Assembly: GCA_029747015.1 (NCBI GenBank)
Contig: JAKOGI010001283.1
Coordinates: 109,501-173,500, forward strand
Reading direction: 5' to 3'
DNA length: 64,000 nt
Source: Carnegiea gigantea
Taxonomy: Eukaryota > Streptophyta > Magnoliopsida > Caryophyllales > Cactaceae
Shown: positions 1 through 10,839 of the stretch, piece by piece
Numbering within the stretch: the first letter of the stretch is position 1
How the letters are laid out: each line of letters begins with the position of its first letter
Notes under the pieces: model-generated
Told to the model about the DNA's origin: nothing
The model's database searches: none
Seen by the model: the letters and a program-made list of their open reading frames with translations, nothing else
Program-made: the position numbers and the translations under genes

Positions 1-660
1 ACAAACCCCAGATTATACAAATTTATTTTAGGATTCCTAAGTGGAGTCCAAATCCAATAGTACAAACTGCAAAGGAATGAACTCCTTACTAGGCCTCAAA
101 AAAATTCTAATTTGGGTCATATTGGCTATGGTAAATTGGTCATCAGTCAAAATCACCGTATTCTAATCCTGTTTGGGTTGCGATCCAAACAACTCTAGCT
201 GTACCTGGACCCAAATAATCTGAATGTTCAAATTGCAAACATACATGGACCTACTGTTTTTGGTGTCTAAAGACCGAATGCAGGTGTTCGAATAACTGAA
301 TAGATTATTTTTGGTTGCTTTTTGGCGTTTCAGCTACATTTTGAGCTTTAAAAAAGGTTTGTATGTTAATTCTAACATCGTTAATTCTGCACTTATTTGG
401 TTTTTTTTTAAGCTCAATTTTATCAGCCTAGTTATGCGAATAATCTGGGTCTGACCAATGTTCGATTGTTTGAAATATAACCGGATCTTGCTTTGCTCAA
501 AAATCGGGACAACTGGGAGGCTTGTTTTAAACTAGACATGCCGAAATGACTAAATTTAAATTTCGAACAAAATTTTCGCAACAATACTGATTTTTTCCGA
601 GTTGGACAAATCCAGTAACCAAGTCGGACACAATTTTATTAGGCTAAAGTTTGCCAGGTT
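1..660. other. Intergenic, no gene seen
   Basis: AT-rich DNA upstream of RPN8. No reading frame with recognisable similarity, no RNA gene and no clear repeat structure was seen. The last part probably grades into the RPN8 promoter. Confidence 0.6.
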
Positions 661-681
661 AGATGTCCAGACTTCTTAAAA

Positions 682-736
682 TGGGCCATAACACCCCTTT
701 CCCACGCAACCAAGTTAAAAACTTGGACCCAGCCCA
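682..736 (+). promoter_or_regulatory. Site II (TGGGCC/T) motifs upstream of RPN8
   Basis: TGGGCC lies at 682-687 and AGCCCA (reverse complement TGGGCT) at 731-736, about 240-300 bases before the start codon. TGGGCY 'site II' motifs are known in promoters of plant genes active in dividing cells, and here they accompany telo-boxes in intron 1. That they are functional here is inference. Confidence 0.4.
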
Positions 737-977
737 CTCATTAAAAAAGCTCAAGCATTTCCAAAATCGGACTGCAAAACCAGCAGGAGAAGCAAGCCAC
801 CAACCCAGAGAAAGAGAAGACAAGAAAAAGCAGCAAACTGAACCACTCCCAACAGGAGCAAGGAGGTGGCCGAAGAGGGGAAGATTGCTCGACAAGAAAC
901 CCGGAAAAGAGGGAGAGATTTGATTCAGAAATCGCTGTAATTCAAGAATAACACCAAGAGGAAGAACAAGTGAAGAA

Positions 978-3900
978 ATGGATGTGATAAAGACACAGCA
1001 AGTATCTGCAAGACCAATTGAGAAGGTGGTGGTTCATCCCTTGGTTCTACTCAGCATCGTCGATCACTATAACCGTGTCGCCCGTGATACCAAGAAACGG
1101 GTCGTCGGTGTCTTGCTTGGTAGCTCTTTCAAGGGCATTGTCGATGTTACCAACAGCTACGCCGGTATTTTCTCTTCTTTTCTTTGGATCTGCAATCGTG
1201 ATCTTGATTTCGTTTTGGGGGTTACTTGTCTTGCAGTTTTAGGTTGATGAAGATTTAGGGTTTAGGGTTTCGTTATTCGAATTTGGGTTTTCCCACCTTC
1301 ATTGATTCTATTTGTTAGGGTTTCTATTTGCTGAACAATGGTTTGCATTGCGTTTGTGGACTTGTATTTGCTCTTTGGGGTTATTGCAAGGTAGTCGGAT
1401 TTTACTCTATGGACTTCATTGAAGGGAAACGCAGTTTTTTGAAAGAAAGTTTGAAAATCTTTTAGTCAATGAGCGGCCAGTCAGTGAAATTTGGGTTAAA
1501 TTTGTATGTCGACTGCTGAGGTATTGTTTATCTGAGCACATCCGGTTCTGATTCACATTCGCATTGTAATGCTATTGGAGTTTGTACTTGATCTTTTTAG
1601 CTGGAATTATGCTTCTTTGAATTATATCGCCTTCCTGGATTATGTGGAAGCTGATGACTAGGGCTGGGCAGCGCATTGGGGGCCTGTTGGGTCATCCGTG
1701 GTTAGTTTGCTTAAATGCATTAGAGCGCGCTTAAATTCGGTGCTGATAAATGTGCATGTTATGAAGAAGATGAATTCCTTTTCATGCTGGATACATCATC
1801 TCAATATTGTGAAGGCCATAGTTTCGTTTTTGGAGTGGTGGTCTTGGACTAGGAAGTTAGGCTAAGGTGCCCACTCTCATGTTTCATGTGTAAGCCCATT
1901 TGGTAAATGTGCTTGTAATACCCCCCCTTTTTCTGTTCATAGTGTCAATCACATCTGTATGACTAAATCAACATGTTCGCCTGATCTTAAGTATCTATAA
2001 ATGCCGTGCCAGCAGGTGCCAAGAATGCCTAGGTATGAAGCAGCATGACTTGTGAAGTATGTTTGTCCATTGGTAGCTTGGGGCCGGGTTCCTGGAGTAT
2101 GTTCTGAACTGGGGACATATACTTGCCTTCTGTTTGAACCCTTTTTGGTCCCCTAAAAACTGTTTCGTATCTCTAAGCAAGATCCTCTGCATTTGTGTGC
2201 CCTAATCAGGTTATTGAGCACATTTTCAAAATAATTTTTCTAAACAGAACAATTTGTATTTTTTATTTAGCCACTTATATGTTGCAACTGTGATTGGCTT
2301 CTGAGTTTGTCATGTGTACAAGATATTCCACTGTGAAGTATTTGTGCGATAGATGAAATTTACTTGGAAAATGATCTGCATCTGTTTTCTCTCTTTCTGC
2401 TCATCTTGATGTTATTTTTACATTTGAATTTGAAAAATACAGTCCCCTTTGAGGAAGATGACAAGGACCCAAGCATTTGGTTTCTTGACCACAACTATCA
2501 TGAATCAATGTTTTCCATGTTCAGGAGAATAAATGGTTAGTCTTCTCTAACAAATTTGCTTTTTATGCGTTAGCTGTGGATTTCAAGTCGAGTTTGAATC
2601 TCTGTTCATGCTATTCTCATATATTTTCCAGCAAAGGAGCATGTTGTAGGCTGGTACAGCACAGGTCCCAAGCTGCGGGAGAATGATTTGGATATCCACA
2701 GATTATTCAATGAGTAAGATAATTATTCCGTACTTGGGACTTAGGTCTGCTGGTGAAGGGACCTTATTTGATCTCTGATATGTTTATTTCCTGCATTGTC
2801 TTATGCTGTACACTTTAACTTCATGTAACAACAACAATTACTCCCATTGTGTCCCATTAACTGTATAATGCACTAAATATTTTTCTGGTTATCATTTGCT
2901 GTATTCTCCTTACCGAATATGTTGCAAATTAATGATAGAAAAAGTATTTTATGGATATTGGTTGAATCTGTTATGATGGTTTTTAATGTGCTCATTGGCC
3001 GATATTATGATTTTCTGAGATTCTTTTGGGTGAGGGGACCAATTTTGTATCTAAGATCTGATGACATGCCATAGAAGCGGTGCTTAATCTTGTGAGGAGC
3101 ATAGAATATATTCAGATTTTGAGGTGGCATGCGAGTTATGTCTTCATTTTTCTTTATGTTTCTCACTCCAGTCTATGTCTTATTGAGGTTATCACTCCTT
3201 TAGAACACTATCACTCTTTCAGGATGGTGAACATTCTCTCAGGCCCAATGTGGGATTTGGGTCACCATCGATCAAAGAGATGTGAGTCCAAGGCTCACTA
3301 GGAGCATGATAGACGTCCCCTCACCTTTGTCCCCCTCATCTCTCTCATGCCTTTCTGAACTAGGGTGTCTCTATGAGATATTGGCACCCCTAATTTGGCC
3401 ACCTCACCGACACCCCGTCCCTGCCCCCAGAAAAAGTGTAACGCATATAGCATCTTCTCGAATCTTGATCCATGTAAGCCACTATTGAGAATATTCTCCA
3501 TTACCTGATTCCCTTAACTTGGGTCCTATTTTCACGTTTGTTTGGATTGTTGCAGCTATGTTCCAAATCCTGTCTTGGTCATCATAGATGTTCAACCAGA
3601 AGAGCTGGGGATACCAACGAAGGCTTACTATGCTGTCGAGGAGGTTAAAGAGGTAACGTTGTGATTTTTCGCTTGTTTTACAGCCGCATTATTTCTTTGA
3701 ACTGCAGTGTCCAGCGTGAAATCATAAAAACAAAAAAATGAAAATCTATTAACTAAGGTCATTGGATGGCTTTTCGGTAGAACTGCCCATCACATGGATA
3801 ATATTTTGCACAGGAGAGAGTTCCAGAAAGTAAACATATCTTTAATATGTACTTGTAAGCAGTGTAGAAGCTCCCCTCTCCGTCAAACGCACACACAAAA

Positions 3901-6900
3901 AAGAACAAGTGAATAAAAAAGATATTGAAGCTAAACTTGCTGATTCACAAAAAATAAGCATCGAGAATATGGAACATTAATTGCTTGTCTAATGTTTGCA
4001 GAATGCCACGCAAAAGAGCCAAAAGGTGTTTGTACACGTACCTTCAGAAATTTCTGCTCATGAAGTGGAGGAAATTGGTAAGTTTATGTGGATACCAGCT
4101 AAGATGTATGACATGTTCATTCTTTTCTCTTTCTTGCATTAGGGAGGACATAAATATGTCTCATCTTTTAATGGACGTCCATTTATTAAACTGTGGTTCA
4201 CATAAGCATATTCATTTTGTGCATATTGTATTCTGCAGGAGTGGAGCACTTGCTCAGAGATGTGAAAGATACCACAATTAGTACCCTTGCGACAGAGGTT
4301 GTTCTTTAGTACTTATGCAAGTTCAGTTTGAGCTGCTCCATAGTTGGAGAAAAAAAAAATTTTCAATATTATATATCGTTCCTTGTTTGATGTAAGTGGA
4401 AACAATGTCTTTCATCATGTGTAGGTGACTGGGAAGCTTGCAGCGCTGAAGGGGCTAGATGCACGTCTCCGGGAGATCCGCAGTTATTTGGACCTTGTTA
4501 TTGATGAAAAGCTCCCATTAAACCATGAAATATTGTACCATCTGCAGGTTTGTTCCTATTTTCCCCATTATTTTGTGAAACCTTGCTTCAATGTGGCACA
4601 TCAGATTTTAAATACGCACATGGGTTCTAATTCTACCACATATTAGAATGAGCATTTCTTATTTTAGCTGTCTGTAGTGATCCTACATGTGCTTCTGAAA
4701 GTAGTTTGTACATGTTTGATTGTGGGTTCTTTCTATTGTAACATATTGTAGCTTATAATCAATTAGTGAAGGGATTGGTTCTAGAGGACTTGCTGAGGGT
4801 GCACGATTAAGTTTCTAACCTAATTTCCATTCTTATTGGTATAACTCTTTAAAACATGAACTTACGATGTCACATCTTTTACGAAACGAGAGCTTTTTAC
4901 ACGGAACACCTATTCATAAAGGAATATAATTTAGCCAATGCTTGGGGAAGAAGTTGCTTTGACACCCATTATATTTATTTATGGCTCTAACATGTTGCAT
5001 TGTCATTTAGCATTCGACACCTCCCTGACGCCCCCCCCCCCCAACCCCAAGCTTTTCCTTATCTTCTCTTTGTTGTTTGATTTTTTATCTTTTTGGTTCT
5101 AGCCATTTAATGCCAGAAATATGATCTTTTGAAATTTCTATATAGGATGTGTTCAATCTTCTTCCCAATCTAAGCGTCTCCGAGTTAATCAAGGCTTTTG
5201 CAGGTATGCATGAAAAAATGTTATGTGAACCTTTCATAGGGAATGAGATGCTTTATATAGATGTAAATACTGATTGAATTGTTTTTTTGATTTTTGCAGT
5301 CAAAACAAATGACATGATGCTTGTGATATACCTGTCGTCTCTTATCAGAAGTATAATTGCTCTTCACAACTTGATTAACAATAAGGTGAGGGTATCCTTA
5401 TGGCTACCATGGTTTGGAGCAAAGTGCGAGTTATTGGGCTGAAGAGTACTCTGGTTTTGGTAACTGGATCTTAGTTAATTATCCTGATAGAGGGGATTAC
5501 GTATTCCCCCCCCCCCCCCCAAACAAAAAAAAACAAGCATCTTTCTCTGTGTGTAGGTGTCATTTTGTACAAATTTTGCTTGAATGCAAAGGACCAATCC
5601 CCTCTCCGGTCCCACACCAAGGGAAAGGAGGAAAATCCCTTACTTTTAATCACAAGCCAATAGCCAGGCAGTTTCTAGGAAGGAATCTCTTTTATCAAGA
5701 GCTACATCTACGATCTTTGCTGAGGGACGGTGGACCTTCTATATGCACAGATTGAAAAAGATGCTGAAAACTCATCAAGGATTCAAAATGTATTTTCGGT
5801 CGCAATTGCGGTAATGGGTGTGCTGGTGTGGTATTGCCGAATGACGCTATTGAAGCAACGGCACAGCAGATACCATTTGTTGCAGAGTGAATTCTCCAAA
5901 ATCACCAAACAATGTTTGGTATGAGTGCTTTGAAAAATTGACTTTATAATCCTATTGTTAAGCATAAACAAGGTTGCAACAAAAATATGTAAAAATCATG
6001 TAAGTTATTGAAAACTTAATAAATTGAAGATATAAAGGTTCTCTTTTAGAACAGCTGTAGAGCAGTAGCTGCAGCTGATATTGCGACCTTTCTCTGTTTT
6101 AGAAATGTCATTGCGGCCTTTCCAAGGTGGAACAGGACAGACAACTAACATGTGTAAAATGTGGTTCACTTGACTCCAAAACTTTTCCAATGCGGCCGTT
6201 TCGTTGTAGAACAGATTCATTTTGAATCCATGAAACTCATAGCTGTATGCTGCCAAACAGTGCCTCTAAATCTAATTTGGGAAGGCCCCTACTTTTGGAG
6301 GATCTAGCCTTTGCGTCTGTCCTTCTTGTAGTTCTGAGTTGTAATTTCCGTCACCACTGGCTCAGCTTGCCCCCACGTCTCTCTCCTAGCCACCCTTGAA
6401 AGACTTTGAGACCTCTCATCCTCTGCCTACCGGCCTACCCCCCTCTTTGGTTGAATAAAGGGCTCAGAGGACCACCTCTTTTTCCTTGTTTATATCATCT
6501 TACTCATATCATTGTGTTCCACTACTTATTGCAGCCAATATTGTATAGGCCTGCATCACCACCGTGATTGCTTGATCGTTTTGGCGGCCCTTGTGCCTAT
6601 CGCTGCTTCACCAGTCTGTCTGTCCCCAATGATTGTTCCTATAGGGATCAATTTGATTTTGTGATAGAAAGCGTGGCCTTAACATACTTTTGTTATTCAC
6701 TTCTTTTCCTCAGGCCTATGGATCTGCTGAAACTATGTTGTCTATCTGCTATATACGTTCCCTTAGCTCAGATCTGGTGGAAAGTGATGGAAATCAAGGA
6801 GTTCTGGCTTAAAACCGGCATAAAACTTTCCAAAATATTCAAATATGCCACTTGACTTTTTTTAAGTCAAAAATGCCATTGAATTTGCTTAAAATTATAA

Positions 6901-8506
6901 AAGAATACCGCTACTTTTCAAAATGACTCAAAAGTACCCCTATCATAATGGCATTTTGACAATTTTGAAAAATTTAATGATATTTTTAACTTAAAAAAGG
7001 TTGAGTGGCATTCATAAATATTTTGAAAAGTTTAGTCGCATTTTTTAGCAAGAACTCGGAAATCAAGTCCACGGTTTTTTTTGCCTAGTCATCTAGCTTA
7101 TCTTTCTGCGTACGACTATGAGCGGTTACTACTTGTAAAACTTTTGTTCAGTTCCTTTCCTAGTCAGTTAACTAGGAGGCCAGATGGTTTTCATGTGGTA
7201 TAGAACTTTTAGGGATTATCTGCCAAAAGACTAAAGTTATGTTTGGTAGAGAAGTTCCGAAGTTGACAAATGGGCCCCCCCCCCCCAAAAAAAAAAAAAA
7301 AGAGAAGAAAAAAGCATACTAATTGAAGTAAGGGATTTGGTGATCTTATGATTATGGTAACTAACATGCATTGTTGATGGTCTCCTCAAGGTTTGGAAAT
7401 TGGTTTCCATTAATTGAAGTTCCCTATTAGTTTTGAAAGTTTCTGAGAGATATTGGTTCGAAGCCCAGAATTTTCTCTTGTCAACACTAAAACACATAGG
7501 ATATAGGTATATATTGAGTATCACCGGGAACGAGTGTTGAGGGATTCCATTCAACCCAAGAGGGGTTTTGAGAGGTGTTTGCGTGAGTTTCTTGGGTGAA
7601 TATGGGCTGTTTCAGTCTTGAGACACCTGAAACCTTAATTTGGGGGAGTATTAAGATTGTGAGAGGGGGAGAGACTCAAACAGTGGCTAGGAGAGATTGA
7701 TACGCTTGTGTGTTGCGGGATACTCGTAATATATTGTTTTGAAGATGGTGGATCTGTTGGTCGTTGCTAGAGTGTGATTTTCCCCCATTGTTGTTGTTGT
7801 TGTTGTTGTTGTTTTTTTTTTGGGTGGCGGTGGGGGGAGGGTCCATGTAAAATTCATGGTGGTGTTGGTCCCATTATGCTTTTGTTATAGCATGTGTGTG
7901 AGACATGCCACTTAAAGTTTATTCAATACTTCCATTCCCAGCAAAACTGTAAAATGGAACTAGGACATAACGTCTTTTAAGTGTTCTGGGTGATTGGATG
8001 TCGGTGGAACAGGGAGGATGAGATAGGGTCATGCAGAGGGGGTCTAGGCTGGTTGAAAGCCCAACCCATTGACCACCCCACTTGTCCCTCCTCCCAAGTC
8101 CCAACTATGAAGAAAATGTGTCTGAAGACCTGAATTTGGGGCCTTCTAGTTTGAGGTGGCGTAGATACCATCTATCCAAGGCCTTTTTCATGATAATACG
8201 AGTATAGTTGTCATTTGGGTTTATAAAATTAGTGAGGGTCAGCGTAAGAGTTTAATGATTTGCCTGGTCGATAACTTGTCTTTTAGATGAAATTCTTTAC
8301 CCACAAGATTGATGGGAGTGCTATACAAGTGCTTGTGCTTCTGCGTTGCACGATGTACTTGGTGGGTGGAGTGAAGAGTGTGGATTCCCCTTTGTGCAGA
8401 TGTTCTGACTGTTTTCTTTATGTTGATATTTCAGATGCTTAACAAGGAGCATGAGAAGGCCGAGGACTCGAAACCAGTAGCTGTTCCTGCCGCAGCTGGA
8501 AGCTAA
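978..8506 (+). CDS. RPN8: 26S proteasome non-ATPase regulatory subunit 7 (RPN8), 10 exons
   Basis: RPN8 is a lid subunit of the 19S regulatory particle. It pairs with the deubiquitinase RPN11 and acts in cytosol and nucleus. Exons with GT-AG borders: 978-1164, 2443-2535, 2632-2713, 3556-3652, 4002-4077, 4239-4297, 4425-4547, 5146-5203, 5300-5385 and 8435-8506. All phases join, giving 933 nt and 310 aa, close to the roughly 310 aa usual in plants. An MPN domain fills about residues 1-140. The segment [15 protein letters not shown] replaces the metalloprotease HxH...S..D motif, as expected for the inactive MPN subunit. The rest is helical, ending [17 protein letters not shown]. The start MDVIKTQQ matches plant homologues from memory. 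Intron 9 is 3.05 kb and holds a MITE and two C/A tracts; every coding exon looks intact. Confidence 0.97.
1255..1323 (+). promoter_or_regulatory. Three telo-box motifs in RPN8 intron 1
   Basis: TTAGGGTTT, the complement of the telo-box AAACCCTAA, occurs at 1255-1263, 1262-1270 (overlapping) and 1315-1323, just after exon 1. Telo-boxes in leader or first-intron positions are known in plant translation and cell-cycle genes. A regulatory role here is inferred. Confidence 0.45.
5031..5042 (+). repeat. C12 run in RPN8 intron 7
   Basis: Uninterrupted run of C followed by AACCCC. One of several homopolymer C tracts in the window. Confidence 0.8.
5506..5534 (+). repeat. C-run/A-rich junction in RPN8 intron 9
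   Basis: C15 (5506-5520) followed directly by an A-rich run (5521-5534). Member of the recurrent 5'-C(n)A(n)-3' class described in the findings. Confidence 0.85.
6799..7057. mobile_element. 259-bp Mutator-like MITE in RPN8 intron 9
   Basis: The ends are inverted repeats: GAGTTCTGGCTTAAAACC on the left, and GAGTTCTTGCTAAAAAAT read inward from the right. Imperfect pairing continues for about 70 bases in each arm. A perfect 10-bp direct repeat, GGAAATCAAG, flanks it at 6789-6798 and 7058-7067. Long terminal inverted repeats with a 9-10 bp duplication and no coding capacity fit a Mutator-like MITE. Family assignment is inferred. Confidence 0.8.
7275..7301 (+). repeat. C12/A15 junction in RPN8 intron 9
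   Basis: C run at 7275-7286 followed directly by an A run at 7287-7301, then AGAAG-rich sequence. Confidence 0.85.
7787..7835 (+). repeat. (TTG)n microsatellite, T run and G-rich tract
   Basis: About eight TTG units, then a T run, then GGGTGGCGGTGGGGGGAGG, inside RPN8 intron 9. Confidence 0.8.
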
Positions 8507-9034
8507 ATGCTGGGTCTTTAATGGGCCTTCATAAGTTTGTTAAGGGCCTTAGAAGATCACAAATCCTGTGCTCCATTTTGTTGCTTGAGCTTTAAAGCAA
8601 CTGTTTCGCTGAATATCTTGTGCATTTATCTGCTATGTCGAGGATTTGAAGTGAGAGCATGCTTTGACGCTGTCAAGTCTTCTTCACGTTGCTACAGTTG
8701 GGAAGACTATTTACTAGGTTAGTGCTTGTACGTGTTGAAGCACCTGGGACACGATCCTGCAAACTCTGGTTTACATTTCAATTATTATTTCATTAGATCT
8801 TGTTATGTAGGTTTACAAAGGATTCCATTATAAGCATCAAACGTTTGAGACTTATTGACAAGCTGATTTCCAACGTTGTTCTCTCTCAAAATTGGATATG
8901 GTTTCTTTGTGATGGATGGCCGTAGAGTAACTAAAAGGGTACCTCTCATTGGCAGAGAAGAAAACAACATTGTGGCATATCGTGATTGCAAGAAGACCTG
9001 TCGACAAAATCGCGTGAAAGCCCGATGGTGAGCG

Positions 9035-9204
9035 AACAAGAGTAGTTTTTTCAGAAGAATTGGAAGGAGATTTGTTCAAAATTGATTGGGAATCCAAACT
9101 TCATAATTCCAGATTACGTAACAAGAGTAGTTTTTTTAGAAGAATTGAAAGGAGATTTGTTCAAAATTGATTGGGAATCCAAACTTCATAAGTCCAGATT
9201 ACGT
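9035..9204 (+). repeat. 85-bp tandem duplication downstream of RPN8
   Basis: Copies at 9035-9119 and 9120-9204 differ at only a few positions. Each runs from AACAAGAGTAG to CCAGATTACGT. The start of the unit resembles the sequence just after the second copy only weakly. It is not coding. Confidence 0.9.
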
Positions 9205-9735
9205 AACGTGAATAGTCACTTAGTATAGTATCTGTGCACTTTGGGTGCGAACGAGCAAGATTAGCATCACCCACCACGTCCACGTTACAAGGTTCTTTTA
9301 AGGGTAGAAGGAAAAATTGAAGATGGGGCTTCGATCAGTTCGGTGGCATGCCCAAGTCTCACCGCATAAACGAGCCTAATGTGTGAAACATAACCTACCC
9401 CCACCTCGCTCTATCCAAAAAAAAAAAAACGAAAACTCGGTTCAGATCTTTTTATTCATTTTTTCAAAAAAAAAAAAAAACATTAATAAGCTTTAGATAA
9501 GTCGGGAAACAATACAACGATCGCTTCCTAGTAAGCAGGCCGGAAGATCAGAAGAACCAACGAGGAATACCATTTGATTACTTGCTATGATTCAATCACA
9601 ATTTATCGATATACAACAGTTTCTCTTCCATTTGTTTTCCCATTAATTCCTCTGCTTTTTCACCTCAACAATCCATTACTCACTGTTAGCTTTGTTTCAT
9701 CGTATGAACACAAAAATCGAAAGCAAATCTGATTG

Positions 9736-10308
9736 TCACTTTTGTTCATCACCATCATCAGGCCGAACTGACTGCTCAAACTGAGCATCCATTATAACCC
9801 CCTCCATTATATGCACGACCAACTCTCCTTTCTGCATATCAACCCATTTTGACCTGACCCCATTGACAACCAACTCCCCCTCCAAATCTTTCGAGACATA
9901 CAACTCGAAACCAGAGATCGAATCAAAGGATTTTTCTTTCCCAATGGGGATCGAATCCGAATATATCTTTCGAGGGACAGCAGAAAAACCTAGCACTCGA
10001 GAAACCGTTGCATAAGTGTTATTCCACTCCTCAGAGGACAAACTATGATTACCCCTTAATCCCAAATCATGCTCAAATGCCCTTTCAGAGGGCACAAAAA
10101 CTGTGAACGCGAGATCAGTGGGTAGCATTTCAAGCATCATTTCCCCAAATTTGCCCAGTTCTGAAGACTGTTGGAATTCAATTTCAGAGTCGCCGGTTGG
10201 TATTTCTGGTAAATTCAGCATTGACATGATCACCACAACCAGACAGCATATTGATACAAGTATTAGTATGATTGCAGTGGGACGATTGAATAGCCTGCCT
10301 TTTCTCAT
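9736..10308 (-). CDS. FAS1 (fasciclin-like) domain protein, membrane anchored
   Basis: Single-exon gene of 190 aa. Basic N-terminus (MRKGRLFNRP), then a hydrophobic segment at about residues 11-32 acting as signal anchor or uncleaved signal. One FAS1 domain follows at about 50-182, with the LAFTVFVPSERAF region and the C-terminal ELVVHIMEGVIMDAQF stretch that matches the second conserved FAS1 motif. An N-glycosylation sequon (NHS) is near residue 87, and the tail is acidic. It lacks the Pro/Ala-rich arabinogalactan regions and GPI signal of classical FLA proteins, so it belongs with the small single-FAS1 membrane proteins of unknown function. FAS1 domains usually mediate adhesion at the wall or plasma membrane. 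TGGGCC-type motifs lie upstream around 10700-10790. The gene converges with RPN8. Confidence 0.87.
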   Translation of the reverse strand: MRKGRLFNRPTAIILILVSICCLVVVIMSMLNLPEIPTGDSEIEFQQSSELGKFGEMMLEMLPTDLAFTVFVPSERAFEHDLGLRGNHSLSSEEWNNTYATVSRVLGFSAVPRKIYSDSIPIGKEKSFDSISGFELYVSKDLEGELVVNGVRSKWVDMQKGELVVHIMEGVIMDAQFEQSVRPDDGDEQK

Positions 10309-10496
10309 ACTTCTTCAAATCAAATCCAAAGACAACAAATTGGGCAAAATTTTTCTGCCAGAAAATTTGAATTACAACCCAGAAAAATCAGAATTTGGAA
10401 TGAACCTGAAGATGGGTGTTCACCTGAGAAGGTTGTACAATTTCTCTCTAGTCCTTTCTTCTTGCCGAAAAATTGAAAGTTCGAGGATTGAATTGA

Positions 10497-10525
10497 TTTT
10501 TTTTTTTTTGGGGGGCCGCGGGGGC
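10497..10525 (+). repeat. T13/G6 junction (C/A type on minus strand)
   Basis: T run at 10497-10509 followed by GGGGGG and a G-rich tract, in the upstream region of the FAS1 gene. On the minus strand it reads C-run then A-run. Confidence 0.85.
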
Positions 10526-10839
10526 GTTTGTCTATGACTGCTCTTCCACGACATTGTTTTGAACTGTTTTTTAGAGGAAGTTAATGTTAGGCACACAGCA
10601 CGTTCTTCTCAGAGAATGCGCCGCAAAAAAGATGGTGAAAATTATTTGGGTTTTTGAGAGAGCCTAAAGTCTGACAAGAATGGCCCTTTAAAAAAAAAGG
10701 TGTAATAAGAGTGGGCCTTTTCTTGTGGATTCTATGAAGGGGGTTTAGCCCACTAAATTGACGGTGTGTGGACGGCCGGCCCAAACGGTTTTTATCATTG
10801 TTGATGCTACAAATAGAAAACGGTCCTAGAAATGTGTGC

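Noticed and set aside
663..923. 86-codon open frame upstream of RPN8
   Set aside because: Lys/Arg-rich composition from purine-rich leader DNA, with no similarity recognised and an overlapping frame on the other strand.
5414..5755. 113-codon open frame in RPN8 intron 9
   Set aside because: It crosses the C/A homopolymer tract and shows no domain. RPN8 exons on both sides splice correctly without it.
10103..10537. 144-codon open frame antisense to the FAS1 gene
   Set aside because: It overlaps the FAS1 coding sequence in the opposite direction, shows no recognisable domain and runs into a homopolymer tract.
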